From contig CBFIHP010000016.1 in NCBI GenBank assembly GCA_965662355.1, forward strand, positions 62,001 through 126,000: a stretch of DNA of 64,000 bases, in the 5' to 3' direction. The stretch is from GCA-2683825 sp965662355 (GTDB lineage Bacteria > Planctomycetota > UBA1135 > GCA-002686595). Below, in pieces: positions 9,126 to 20,190 of this stretch (position 1 is the first letter of the stretch; each line of letters opens with the position of its first letter). Below the pieces are notes generated by a model. The model saw nothing but the letters and a program-made list of their open reading frames with translations, made no database searches and was not told the origin of the DNA. The translations under genes were made by a program, and so were the position numbers.

Positions 9126-9983
9126 ATGGACTCTCAATACCTGACGATCTACGACATCGCCCCGGGCAAAGTCATCGCCGGACGCTTCACGATCGTGGGT
9201 CCGAATCGCCAGGGCGGTTTTTCGACGGCTTACGAAGCCAAGGGCTCGGACGGTTCGCGTTGCGAGATCCAGTTCTTCCCCGCCGGGCTGTTCGAAGACA
9301 CCAACCAGGTGGGCGATTTCCAAGAGCGCCTGCAGCCCTGGACCGAGATCGGATGCCCCACGGTATTGAAGGTGCGCGAGCTGCTCCCGCTCGAGCCCGA
9401 CGGCCTGGCACTGGTGACCGATTTTCCCGAAGGCGAGTCGTTGCGCGAACGCCTCAACCGTGAGAAGCAGCTCTCTCCCAAGCAGGTCGTCGACCTCGGG
9501 TGCCAGCTGCTCGCTGGCCTGGATGCGATTCACTCGGGCGGTTTGCACCACGGCGATATCAAACCCTACTCGGTGCACATCAGTGGCGGCTCGGACGGCG
9601 AGCCGTTGACAGCCCTCCTGGTCGACGGAGGGGTGACGCCCGGGTTGTGGACAGCGAAGAGTCTCGGGGACAAGACCGCGTTGATCGGAACTCCGTACTA
9701 CGCGCCGGTCGAACAGTTCGGTGGCGACGCGCCGGATGTGCGCTCCGATATCTACAACCTCGCGACGGTGCTCTACGAAGCGATCGCGGGCAAGCTTCCC
9801 TGGAGCGGGACGTCCTTCCTCGACGTGTTCCAGGCCAAGTTGCAGGACCCGCCGCCTCTTTCCGTTCGTGCTCCGGACGTCGAAGTGGATCCGAAGCTCG
9901 AGCAGGCCATCGCTCGCGGCTGTCTCGCCGATCGACGCAAGCGTTATTCCTCGGCTTCCGAGTTCCTGTCCGCGCTTTCCTGA
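9126..9983 (+). CDS. Protein-kinase-fold protein, probable pseudokinase
   Basis: The 285-residue protein has the order of a bacterial Ser/Thr kinase domain but several altered catalytic positions. The glycine loop is reduced to RQGGFSTAYEA (about 29-39). The strand that should hold the ATP-anchoring lysine reads CEIQFF, with Gln49 at the Lys position. The catalytic loop is HGDIKPYS (142-149), keeping Asp144 and Lys146 but losing the usual Arg and Asn. DFG is replaced by DGG (167-169). GTPYYAPVEQFGG resembles the activation segment and APE. No transmembrane segment or extra domain is seen. I infer weak or no kinase activity and a possible scaffold role. Its 3' end overlaps the convergent sulfatase gene by 40 bp. 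Confidence 0.8.
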   Translation: MDSQYLTIYDIAPGKVIAGRFTIVGPNRQGGFSTAYEAKGSDGSRCEIQFFPAGLFEDTNQVGDFQERLQPWTEIGCPTVLKVRELLPLEPDGLALVTDFPEGESLRERLNREKQLSPKQVVDLGCQLLAGLDAIHSGGLHHGDIKPYSVHISGGSDGEPLTALLVDGGVTPGLWTAKSLGDKTALIGTPYYAPVEQFGGDAPDVRSDIYNLATVLYEAIAGKLPWSGTSFLDVFQAKLQDPPPLSVRAPDVEVDPKLEQAIARGCLADRRKRYSSASEFLSALS

Positions 9984-11587
9984 GGCGTCTTCCTGTCGAG
10001 CGGGGGTGCGGGAATCTCACCCTCGCCGCCCCACCACGGACCCTCGACGCGGATCTCGCCGTACAGCGCCTGCATACGGGCCTGCATGCTTTGCATGAGA
10101 TCCGGTTGTTCCTCGGAGAGTTCGCGAGTCTCGCCCGGATCACTCATCACGTCGTATAGCTGGAAGTCCTCGATCGGCGTGTTTTTGATGAAGTTCATCA
10201 AACCCGTCTCCGGTGCGGGGAACAGATCCAGATCCGTCGGCTGATCGGGGTGCTGCATGCGGGCGAGGATCTTGTAGTCGCCGATGCGCATCGCTACCTG
10301 CTTGCCCCCACGCGCGTGGAAGAGCCACCAGAAGAGTGGTTTGGCGCGTTCGATCGGTTTGTTTGCGGTCCAGTTCGGCAGGAGATCGACGCCGTCGATG
10401 GGGACGTCGAGTTGCACCTCGACGCCCGCAGCGGCGCACAGGGTCGGGAGGAGATCCGTGCCGTTGATCGGTTCGTCAGAGGTCGAGCCCGCCGGGATGC
10501 GCCCGGGCCAGCGCACGATGCCGGGGACGCGCAAGCCACCCTCGTAGATGAAGCCCTTCGCACCGCGATACGGGCCGGGGGATCCCCAGCTGGTGTCGAA
10601 GCGATGTTCGGGCCCGTTGTCGGAGGTGAAGTAGACAAGCGTGTCGTCGCGCAGCCCCATGGCATCGAGCTTCTCGAGCAAGCGGCCGATCTCGTGATCC
10701 ATTTGCGAGACTGCCCCGAAGTATCTCCTCCGCAGGCTCTTGTCGGCTGTCACCCGCGGAACGCCCGCGCCACCGTGCTGGATCGTGTCGGCCTTCTCGT
10801 CGGCGTCGGCGTAGAGTTCCTGGAAGCGTCCCTCGGCGCGCACCGGTACATGGGGCTCGTGCATCCACACGAAGGCCATGAAGGGTTTCTTTCGATCCCA
10901 GTGGTTCTCGAGCCAGTCGATCGTTTCGCGCGTCACGATCTGGGATTGGAAGCCCTTCAGCTCGCCCGCCGGCTTGCCGTTGCGCACGAGCGTGTCGGCG
11001 CCGTAATCGAAGCCATTTCGATCGCAAAGCCAGTAGTCGAAGCCCAGGTCGCCCGGTGTCGTGAACTTCTTGCGTTCGTCATCGAGTTCGCCGCCGGTGA
11101 GGTGCCACTTGCCTGCAAGGAACGTGTCGTAACCCGCGCGACCCAGAAGCTGGGCCACGGTCGTCTCGCTCTTTCTGATGTGCAGCGGGTAGCTCTCGCG
11201 CACGAAGTCGTAGATCCCGACCCGGTAAGGCATGCGCCCGGTGAGCAGAGCCGCGCGGGCGGGCGAGCAGTTGGGCGATGCGGCGTAGGCCTGGGTCAGC
11301 TTCATGCCTTCGGTCGCGAGGCGATCGAGGACGGGCGTTTGGATGACGGGGTTCCCGAAGCAGGCGAGGTCCCCGTAGCCGAGGTCGTCGGCGAGGATGA
11401 AGAGGATGTTGGGACGCGCACCGGCCGCGGCCGGCGCGCTCTCCTGTGGCTGGTCAGCAGGTCGTACATCCCCCTGGGGTGCGCAGGCGAGGGCGATCAT
11501 CGCCAGCACGCCGAGCCCCGAGCGGGGAGCGTGATCGCGATTCGAGCGGCGGGGAGGGGTGGAGGCCCTACGTCCTTTTCGAAACAT
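9944..11587 (-). CDS. Formylglycine-type sulfatase, probable lipoprotein
   Basis: The 547-residue arylsulfatase-family protein has an arginine-rich N-terminus and a hydrophobic stretch ending at IALAC (Cys35), which fits a lipoprotein signal. The metal-site strand NILFILADDLGYGDL is at about 60-74. The signature CSPAR is at 107-111, with Cys107 as the formylglycine site. LAGKWHLTGG and YFTSDNGPEH are further conserved sulfatase segments. The C-terminal tail (ETRELSEEQPDLMQSMQAR) matches the family's end domain. It is predicted to remove sulfate from an extracellular carbohydrate or small molecule. It diverges from the acyl-CoA ligase gene and overlaps the kinase-like gene tail to tail. Confidence 0.93.
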   Translation of the reverse strand: MFRKGRRASTPPRRSNRDHAPRSGLGVLAMIALACAPQGDVRPADQPQESAPAAAGARPNILFILADDLGYGDLACFGNPVIQTPVLDRLATEGMKLTQAYAASPNCSPARAALLTGRMPYRVGIYDFVRESYPLHIRKSETTVAQLLGRAGYDTFLAGKWHLTGGELDDERKKFTTPGDLGFDYWLCDRNGFDYGADTLVRNGKPAGELKGFQSQIVTRETIDWLENHWDRKKPFMAFVWMHEPHVPVRAEGRFQELYADADEKADTIQHGGAGVPRVTADKSLRRRYFGAVSQMDHEIGRLLEKLDAMGLRDDTLVYFTSDNGPEHRFDTSWGSPGPYRGAKGFIYEGGLRVPGIVRWPGRIPAGSTSDEPINGTDLLPTLCAAAGVEVQLDVPIDGVDLLPNWTANKPIERAKPLFWWLFHARGGKQVAMRIGDYKILARMQHPDQPTDLDLFPAPETGLMNFIKNTPIEDFQLYDVMSDPGETRELSEEQPDLMQSMQARMQALYGEIRVEGPWWGGEGEIPAPPLDRKTPQESADRNSEAEE

Positions 11588-11706
11588 CGAAGAGGAATCC
11601 TAGGTGATTCGGCCCCTCGTACCAGGCTGGGGAGGGGACTCTGCGTAAACGGAGGGGCGACCCGCCCTTCACCGCTTCCCCATCCCGCTGCTAGTCTATC
11701 CGTCCC

Positions 11707-13329
11707 ATGCCTTCGGATTCGCTCTATCAAGCCGTCGAACCCTTTCCCGAGCGCTTCAACCTCAGCACCTACTATCTCGATCGCAATATCGAGGAGGGGC
11801 GCGCGGACAGAGTCGCCTTGATCCAGGGCCAGGAGACGCGCACCTTCGCGGAGATCGTGGATCGTGTGCGTCGGCTGAGCGCCTTCCTGCGCTCGGTGGG
11901 CGTCCGTCCCGAGGACCGCGTACTTCTCGTCCTCCCCGACGGTTTCGAGTTTGCCGAGGCCTTCTTCGCCTGCCTGCGTGTCGGTGGGGTCTTCTGCATG
12001 GTCAATCCGCTATTGAAAGCGAATTCCCTCGAGTACTACCTCGAGTACACCAAGGCCCGCGTCGTCTTGGCCCACGCGAGTGTCCTGCCCGAGCTCACCG
12101 AAGCGGCTCGGGCCTCGCGCTTCTGTGAGACCGTTCTCGTGTGTGGTGGCGATTCGAATGGCTTCACCGCATGGGAAGATGCCATGGGCGCTCATGCGCC
12201 GGATGACGCTCAGGCGTTTCTCGAGTCCACGGGGCCGGATGATCTCGCGGGTTGGCTCTTCACCTCCGGATCGACCGGCCATCCGAAGGCTTGCGTCCAC
12301 ACGCACGCGGACTTCGCCTGGAGCACCGAGACCTACGCGCTCCGTGTCGTCGGCTACGAAGAGTCCGATCGTTGCCTATCGGTGCCGAAGCTTTTCTTCG
12401 GCTACGCGACTGGCACGAATCTCATGTTTCCGTTCCGTGTCGGAGCCAGCGCCATCCTCTTCCCGGCGCGCTCCACCGCGGACGAGCTCTACGATCAGAT
12501 TGCCGCGCACCGGCCCACGCTCCTCACGAGCGTGCCGACCATGATCAACAATATGCTCCGTTCGCCCCGCTGTGAGAGCGCCGACCTCTCTTCCCTGCGC
12601 GTCTGTCTTTCGGCTGGAGAGGCGCTGCCGGCCAAGCTCTACGAGGAGTGGAAAAAGCGCACTTCGGTCGAGATTCTCGACGGCATCGGCTCGGCCGAGA
12701 TGTTCCACATCTATATCTCCAACTACCCGGGCGACGTGAAGCTCGGCAGCCTGGGCAAGATCGTGCCCGGCTACGAGGCGCAGATCATCGACGAGGCCGG
12801 CGCCCCCGTTTCGCGGGGGGAACCGGGTCGCCTGCGCGTTCGCGGGGGGTCGACGGCGCTCTGCTACTGGGCCGACAAGGAGAAGTCGCGCGAGACCTTT
12901 CAGGGCGAGTGGTGCACCTCGCAGGATCTCTTTCGGATCGATGCAGAGGGCTACTACTACTACGAAGGGCGCTGTGACGACCTCCTGAAGGTCAGTGGCA
13001 TCTGGACGTCGCCGCTCGAGATCGAAAACGCTCTTCTGGAGCACGAAGCCATCCGCGAGGTCTGTGTCGTTGGGTGTGCGGACCAGGACGAGCTCGTCAA
13101 GCCGCTGGCCTTCTGCTCGTTGAACGAAGGCCACGCGGGCAGCGAGGATCTGGCGGCCGAGCTCAAGATCTGGCTGAAGGGTCGCCTGGCACCTCACAAG
13201 TATCCGCGCTGGTTCGAATGGCGCGATGAACTACCCAAGAACGATCGAGGCAAGGTCGCACGCAAGATCCTCAAAGAGGAAAGCGCTGCTCGAACCACGC
13301 AAGCACGGGCGGGGAAGGCGTTTCGATGA
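11707..13329 (+). CDS. Benzoate-CoA ligase family acyl-CoA synthetase
   Basis: The 540-residue adenylate-forming enzyme would activate a carboxylic acid with ATP and join it to CoA. The P-loop-like motif FTSGSTGHPKACVHTH is at about residues 185-200. LSVPKLFFGYATGTNLMFP and LTSVPTMINNML are close to benzoate-CoA ligases. YEGRCDDLLKVSGIWTSPLE is the hinge region. The catalytic C-terminal lysine lies in LPKNDRGKVARK, about Lys516. The family points to an aromatic acid, but no ring-degradation cluster is visible and the substrate is not proved. Its TGA overlaps the ATG of the creatininase-family gene (ATGA), so the two are translationally coupled. Confidence 0.88.
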   Translation: MPSDSLYQAVEPFPERFNLSTYYLDRNIEEGRADRVALIQGQETRTFAEIVDRVRRLSAFLRSVGVRPEDRVLLVLPDGFEFAEAFFACLRVGGVFCMVNPLLKANSLEYYLEYTKARVVLAHASVLPELTEAARASRFCETVLVCGGDSNGFTAWEDAMGAHAPDDAQAFLESTGPDDLAGWLFTSGSTGHPKACVHTHADFAWSTETYALRVVGYEESDRCLSVPKLFFGYATGTNLMFPFRVGASAILFPARSTADELYDQIAAHRPTLLTSVPTMINNMLRSPRCESADLSSLRVCLSAGEALPAKLYEEWKKRTSVEILDGIGSAEMFHIYISNYPGDVKLGSLGKIVPGYEAQIIDEAGAPVSRGEPGRLRVRGGSTALCYWADKEKSRETFQGEWCTSQDLFRIDAEGYYYYEGRCDDLLKVSGIWTSPLEIENALLEHEAIREVCVVGCADQDELVKPLAFCSLNEGHAGSEDLAAELKIWLKGRLAPHKYPRWFEWRDELPKNDRGKVARKILKEESAARTTQARAGKAFR

Positions 13330-14102
13330 GTGAACTGATGAAGATGACCTGGCCCGAGGCGCGCGAGCTCTTCGACGACAAGCTGATCGCCATCCTCCCG
13401 ATCGGAGCCACCGAACCCCACGGGCCGCACCTGCCCCTGGACACCGACGTCACCATCGCTCGTCAGCAGGCTCTGGCGGCTGCGAAGGCGCTCGAATCCG
13501 AGGGCGTGCGCAGCGTCGTGCTGCCGCCCCTGGCCTACGGCCTGACCCATTTTACCGACGGCTTCGAGGGGCGCATCTCCCTGCGCCCGGGAACGCTCTG
13601 GGCCATCCTCGAGGACGTGGTCGAATCCCTCGAGGATCAGGGCGTCAAGCGCGTCGTCTTCGCCAACGCCCACCTGGAGCCGGCCCACATCAAGGTCCTG
13701 CGCGGGGTCGCCCTCGACTATCCAGCGATCACCAAGACCCACGCCCACGTCGTCTTTCCCGACAACACCCGCCGCCGCTGGGCCGGCACCCTCGGCGACG
13801 AGTTCAAGAGCGGCGACTGTCACGCCGGCCGCTACGAAACCAGTATCGTCATGGCCAGCGATCCCGACTCCGTCCGCGACGACACGCGACGCGGTTTGTC
13901 TTCCCACACGATCCACCTGGTCGAGAAAATGCAGAGCGGTGCCAAGACCTTCCTCGAAGCTGGAGCCGGAGAGGCCTATTGTGGCGATCCCGCCGCGGCA
14001 AGCGCCGAGGAAGGTTCCCAGCTGATCGATTGCCTGGCCAAGATGGTCGTGGAGTCGGTCCGTGACGCCTGGCCCGAGCTCTTCGCTGCAGAGAGCCAAT
14101 AG
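13326..14102 (+). CDS. Creatininase family protein
   Basis: The 258-residue protein has the creatininase-family metal site. IGATEPHGPHLPLDTD (27-41) supplies the expected Glu30, His32 and Asp41. FANAHLEPAHIK matches the region that gives the second His and Glu. SGDCHAGRYETSIVMA is the conserved C-terminal motif. Members are Zn or Mn amidohydrolases acting on creatinine, formamides or modified peptides such as the mycofactocin precursor; none of those pathways is visible here. Its start overlaps the acyl-CoA ligase stop by four bases, and metF begins 18 bp after its stop. A common transcript of all three genes is likely. Confidence 0.87.
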   Translation: MSELMKMTWPEARELFDDKLIAILPIGATEPHGPHLPLDTDVTIARQQALAAAKALESEGVRSVVLPPLAYGLTHFTDGFEGRISLRPGTLWAILEDVVESLEDQGVKRVVFANAHLEPAHIKVLRGVALDYPAITKTHAHVVFPDNTRRRWAGTLGDEFKSGDCHAGRYETSIVMASDPDSVRDDTRRGLSSHTIHLVEKMQSGAKTFLEAGAGEAYCGDPAAASAEEGSQLIDCLAKMVVESVRDAWPELFAAESQ

Positions 14103-14120
14103 ACGCAACGACCGGAAACC

Positions 14121-14999
14121 ATGCAAGCCGCCCGTATCGACGAGCTCTTCGGCCGTGACAAGCCGGTCTTCAGCTTCGAGTTCTTCCCCCCCAAGAGCGA
14201 CGATGCCGCCCACCGGCTCATGCAAACCGCCGACGAGCTGGGCAGCATGTTCGAGCCCGACTTCGTCTCCGTCACCTACGGCGCCGGCGGTTCGACCCGC
14301 GGTCGCACGATCGAGCTGGTCTCCCGCATCCAATCCGAGCTCCACCTGACGGCCATGGCGCACCTGACCTGCGTCGGCCACGTCAAGGACGAGCTACGAT
14401 CGGTCCTCAAACGCCTACACGAAAGCGGCATCCGCAACGTCCTGGCACTCCGCGGCGATCCCCCCAAGGGCGAAACGACCTTCCAGCAAGTCGACGGTGG
14501 CTTTCGATACGGAAGCGAGTTGGCGGAGTTCGTACACGAGCACGGTGGCTTTTCCATCGGTGGAGCGTGCTATCCGGAAGCGCACCCGGAATCGCCCTCG
14601 GCTGAAGAGGATCTACGCTGGACTCTCCACAAGGTCTCTTGCGGTGCCAAGTTCCTCGTCAGCCAGCTCTTCTTCGACTACGCGGATTACTTCGGCTATC
14701 TGGAACGGGCCCGGGCAGCCGGGGTTCAGGTTCCTATCGTCCCGGGGATCATGCCGATTACGAATGTGGCGCAGATCGAGCGTTTCACGAAGATGTGTGG
14801 GGCGCGAATTCCGGACGAGCTACACAGGCGCTTGGCGCGGTATCAGGATGATCCTTCGGTGGTGATGGCGATTGGGATCGAGCATGCGATTCGGCAGTGC
14901 CGGTTGTTGCTGGAGGGGGGAGCGCCGGGGATCCATTTCTATACGTTGAACAAGAGTCATGCCACGCGGTCGATCTTGGCGGCGATCAAGGCGATATAG
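14121..14999 (+). CDS. metF: Methylenetetrahydrofolate reductase
   Basis: The 292-residue protein is of the short bacterial MetF type. It reduces 5,10-methylene-THF to 5-methyl-THF with FAD for methionine synthesis. FSFEFFPPKSDDAAH contains the Glu of the active site. SVTYGAGGSTRGRTIEL and NVLALRGDPPKG are the FAD- and folate-binding motifs. SQLFFDYADYF and VPIVPGIMPI follow in the normal order, and the C-terminal GAPGIHFYTLNKS is conserved. The ATG at 14121 fits the family. Codon use changes within the gene: the first two thirds strongly prefer C-ending codons, while from about 14740 G- and T-ending codons dominate. It probably shares a transcript with the two genes before it. Confidence 0.95.
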   Translation: MQAARIDELFGRDKPVFSFEFFPPKSDDAAHRLMQTADELGSMFEPDFVSVTYGAGGSTRGRTIELVSRIQSELHLTAMAHLTCVGHVKDELRSVLKRLHESGIRNVLALRGDPPKGETTFQQVDGGFRYGSELAEFVHEHGGFSIGGACYPEAHPESPSAEEDLRWTLHKVSCGAKFLVSQLFFDYADYFGYLERARAAGVQVPIVPGIMPITNVAQIERFTKMCGARIPDELHRRLARYQDDPSVVMAIGIEHAIRQCRLLLEGGAPGIHFYTLNKSHATRSILAAIKAI

Positions 15000-15130
15000 G
15001 TTGTTGGCCCATCGCTTCACTGGCACTTCCCAGTTCCTGGCAGGCGGTTTGCACCCCAGCTCAGCCCTAGACGACCTGTCGGCCGGGGACGTCGTCGGGG
15101 TGATCCGGACATGCAGGCCGCCCAGCGCCC

Positions 15131-16060
15131 CTACCCCGGATTGTTCCCCGGATCCGGCACCACGGGATCCGGAAGCACCGGATCCGGCCCAACAGGCGGA
15201 TCCGCGCTCGGCAGCACAGGATCGGGCACGACGGGATCCGGTCCGACGGGCGGGTCGGCACTCGGAGCGACGGGATCCGGATCAACTGGATCCGGAACGA
15301 CGGGATCCGGAACCACTGGGTCCGGATCGATCGGATCCGGATCCACAGGGGGATCGTTGTCCGGCACGATGGTCGTCAGGCGCGCCGGGCGCGAGGCGGG
15401 ATCGAGTTCGGTCAGGACCGTCGAAACTTCGTTCTGTGCGTGCACGAGGAACTCGGTGAGCTCCTCGACATCTTCGTCGAACGCTCTATACGTATCGTCC
15501 AACGCCGCGATCGCGCGGGCGTTGAGGTTGTGTTCGAAGAAGAGCATGTAGTCCTCGAGGGAGGCCAACATCGGTTGCAGCTTCTTTTGTACCGAGCGCA
15601 GGGATCCGAGCACCTTGTCGACGTGGTCTTCGGTTCTTTCAAGCGCGTTCTTGCTCTCCTTGCGCTCTGCGTCTCCGAGGCTTTCCAGCTGCGCCTTCCA
15701 ACCCTCAATGAGTTCCACGGACTCCGCTTCGAAGGTGCGGATCTGGCGTGCGATCTGGTCCGCGTCGCGGTTGCACACCTTGACGTGGCGTTTGAGATCG
15801 CGGGATAGCCTCCCTATGTCGGTCGCCTGGGGTGCCGTGAGCTGTTGAAAGACCTCGTGGACAGAGAGGAGGTTTTCGTGGGCGTGGGTTTGTTCCTCGT
15901 GGATGCCCTGGACCCGCTCCGTCAGGGAGGATGGAGCGGAGTTGCGTGACTCCGTGAGGCTGACGGAGAGGTTGGGCGTGGTCGCCTTGCAAGCGACGGT
16001 CCCGATGGTGCCGATGGCCAATGCCGTCCCGATGACCCAGTTCACGTATTCCCGCTTCAT
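15131..16060 (-). CDS. DUF2959-like exported protein with Pro/Asp/Val repeat tail
   Basis: The 309-residue protein starts at the ATG at 16060, preceded by an AAAAGGGG stretch. A GTG ten codons upstream is less likely. A hydrophobic leader ends in IGTVAC, a possible lipoprotein cleavage site. Residues about 45-215 are helical and probably coiled-coil. The segment FFEHNLNARAIAAL and its surroundings resemble DUF2959, a family of unknown function in gamma-proteobacteria and others. The last 75 or so residues are low complexity, with repeated PDPVVPDP units and two copies of SADPPVGPDPV. These may span the cell wall or a capsule. The gene stands alone, converging on metF. Confidence 0.72.
   Translation of the reverse strand: MKREYVNWVIGTALAIGTIGTVACKATTPNLSVSLTESRNSAPSSLTERVQGIHEEQTHAHENLLSVHEVFQQLTAPQATDIGRLSRDLKRHVKVCNRDADQIARQIRTFEAESVELIEGWKAQLESLGDAERKESKNALERTEDHVDKVLGSLRSVQKKLQPMLASLEDYMLFFEHNLNARAIAALDDTYRAFDEDVEELTEFLVHAQNEVSTVLTELDPASRPARLTTIVPDNDPPVDPDPIDPDPVVPDPVVPDPVDPDPVAPSADPPVGPDPVVPDPVLPSADPPVGPDPVLPDPVVPDPGNNPG
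15148..15360 (-). repeat. Short tandem repeats coding the DPVVP tail
   Basis: GGATCCGG-type units recur every 15-18 bases within the DUF2959-like gene and encode the PDPVVPDP tail. A longer unit of about 60 bp coding SADPPVGPDPV is present twice. This kind of repeat can change copy number by slippage or unequal recombination, altering tail length in frame. Confidence 0.8.
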
Positions 16061-16147
16061 TGTGGATAAACCCCTTTTGAGAGGTCTCACCTCGGACGGC
16101 CAAACGACGATTCTTTAGGTGGAAATGGCTCCTGTACGGCGTGCTCG

Positions 16148-16792
16148 TCAGCGGCTAGCCGGCTGGTTGTCCTTTGCTTCGTTGAAGGCAAAAAAGGCCC
16201 AGATCGCAATTGGAAACAGGATCGTGCTGATGGCGTTGTCCCAGAACAGGTCCTTGGTGTACCGCAGGGCCTTTGCGCTCCATGCACTCAGCTCGAGCAC
16301 CGCCTCGTCATCGACGACCGAGGCGTTGAGTTGCATGGCCACAGCGGTGGAGAGTCGCAGCACCAGAAAAATGTGCAGTGCGAGAAGCGTCGCGATCAGT
16401 ACCTTCTTCTTACTGCGCAAATCGCCATCGCGCGCTCCCCAAATGAGAGCCAGGAGGATCGCAGTCGGAAAGTAGGCGTGATAGAAGGAGCTTGCGGGGA
16501 TGGCTCCACCGCCGCGCCCGTAGACCTTGTGATCGAAGTGAAACACGGTGTCCATGAGCGGCGTATCGTGAGCGATGGCACCACCGGATTCTGCCTCCGG
16601 CACAACGATGATGTTCGACCCCACGAGATTCACGGCGGCGGCGCCCAGCCAGGCATAGGTCGGTCGGTATGCGTAACGTAGGGCCGGCCAGATCACGATC
16701 AGCACGAGCAGTGCCAGAAGCGTCCGTTTCAAACTCCGCTTGGCCCGCTCCGGCGTGAACTGCAGGGCCTTCTTCTGGTCGACGGCGGACAT
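16148..16792 (-). CDS. Exosortase H-associated membrane protein
   Basis: The 214-residue integral membrane protein has hydrophobic segments at about 23-40, 112-128, 137-153 and 185-205. A soluble loop (about 60-105) contains MDTVFHFDHKVYGRGGG and a SFYHAYFP motif before the second segment. It begins three bases after the exosortase stop on the same strand. The pairing of a small exosortase with a roughly 200-residue membrane protein is known for XrtH systems, and that context is the main basis for the name. It probably assists processing or export of sorting-signal proteins at the membrane. No enzymatic motif is recognised. Confidence 0.7.
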   Translation of the reverse strand: MSAVDQKKALQFTPERAKRSLKRTLLALLVLIVIWPALRYAYRPTYAWLGAAAVNLVGSNIIVVPEAESGGAIAHDTPLMDTVFHFDHKVYGRGGGAIPASSFYHAYFPTAILLALIWGARDGDLRSKKKVLIATLLALHIFLVLRLSTAVAMQLNASVVDDEAVLELSAWSAKALRYTKDLFWDNAISTILFPIAIWAFFAFNEAKDNQPASR

Positions 16793-16795
16793 GTC

Positions 16796-17365
16796 CTAGG
16801 CGGTTTCGGCGCTGGGGGCCTCGGGCTTGCCGACCTTGAGAGCCCAGAGCATCCACGCTCCAAGTGCTGCGACGACGAACACGACCGGCATGATCTGTGT
16901 GTGGAAAGTGTCGAACAGCGTGCGATGGTGAATTCCGACGATCAGCATGATGCACAGCCGCACGATGTTCAGCAGGAACAGGAAAGTGAGCCCGATCCCG
17001 GCGCCCATCAGGCGCTCGTTGCGAGTGGCCGGGAAAGCCACGATGCCGGCCATCAGCACCGCCGAGGCCTGGAAGGAATCGCAGCCGCGGAGAATCCGCA
17101 CCGAGAACCCCTCGGCTCCGAGGATGTCCCCATTCGACGTCACGTTGTCCAGGAAGGGCCCCAGTATCAGGGCACAGAGCTTCCCGTTGAGGGTCGCCCA
17201 GGGCACGAAAATCGGGTCCAGATACAAAACCTGGTAGGTCAGGAACATGAGTCCGGCGAAAACCAGCCCGAAGGTGATCAGGAAGCGGCGGACCGAAGCG
17301 CTCTGCGTAATCTCGGTCTGGCGCGGTCTTTTGCCCTTTTCGGGGGGCTTGGGGGTATTGCTCAT
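16796..17365 (-). CDS. xrtH: Exosortase H
   Basis: The 189-residue multi-pass membrane protein is a short exosortase, a membrane transpeptidase/protease that recognises C-terminal sorting signals of exported proteins. The three conserved positions are visible: Cys95 in ILRGCDSFQAS, Arg136 in NIVRLCIMLIVG and His155 in FDTFHTQIMPV, each at the edge of a membrane segment. The length matches the XrtH subgroup rather than the long EpsH types. The ATG at 17365 follows the family; a much longer upstream reading frame is antisense to the kinase gene. No protein in the window ends in a recognisable IPTL-type or PEP-CTERM signal, so the substrates lie elsewhere. Confidence 0.82.
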   Translation of the reverse strand: MSNTPKPPEKGKRPRQTEITQSASVRRFLITFGLVFAGLMFLTYQVLYLDPIFVPWATLNGKLCALILGPFLDNVTSNGDILGAEGFSVRILRGCDSFQASAVLMAGIVAFPATRNERLMGAGIGLTFLFLLNIVRLCIMLIVGIHHRTLFDTFHTQIMPVVFVVAALGAWMLWALKVGKPEAPSAETA

Positions 17366-17629
17366 GGTGGCGGAGGGGACCCCTGCAGTATCCCCCGGGC
17401 GGGAAGCCGGCACAACTCTCCCCTTTCGGGGAGGAAATCTAGCCTTTCCAAATCGGAATACACCCGCGTGCGAACCAAGAATACGGGAGACCAGGAGGAG
17501 GCTGGGGCCCAACGGGAGGGGGAACTCCCCGTAGTCCCCGAGCACCGGCTTTCTATGGATGAGCCGAATCCGAGCCAGCGCCGTGGACCCGAGCACCCTC
17601 TCGACTCGTCGTTCCCTAGAATCCAGCCC

Positions 17630-20095
<2,466 letters not shown>

Positions 20096-20190
20096 CGGCG
20101 CGATCGCGAAGCTCGCGTTATGAGTTGCTCCTTGGCGATAGCGTCGAATTGAGCCCATCCTTCGCCGTCGCCTACGTCGAGGCTTCTGGG

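Noticed and set aside
10250..11821. Long plus-strand open frame of about 520 codons
   Set aside because: It is antisense to a complete sulfatase gene with all family motifs; the frame is an effect of high GC.
15148..15360. Regular GGATCCGG repeats considered as a CRISPR array
   Set aside because: Units are too short, there are no unique spacers, and they are in frame with a coding sequence.
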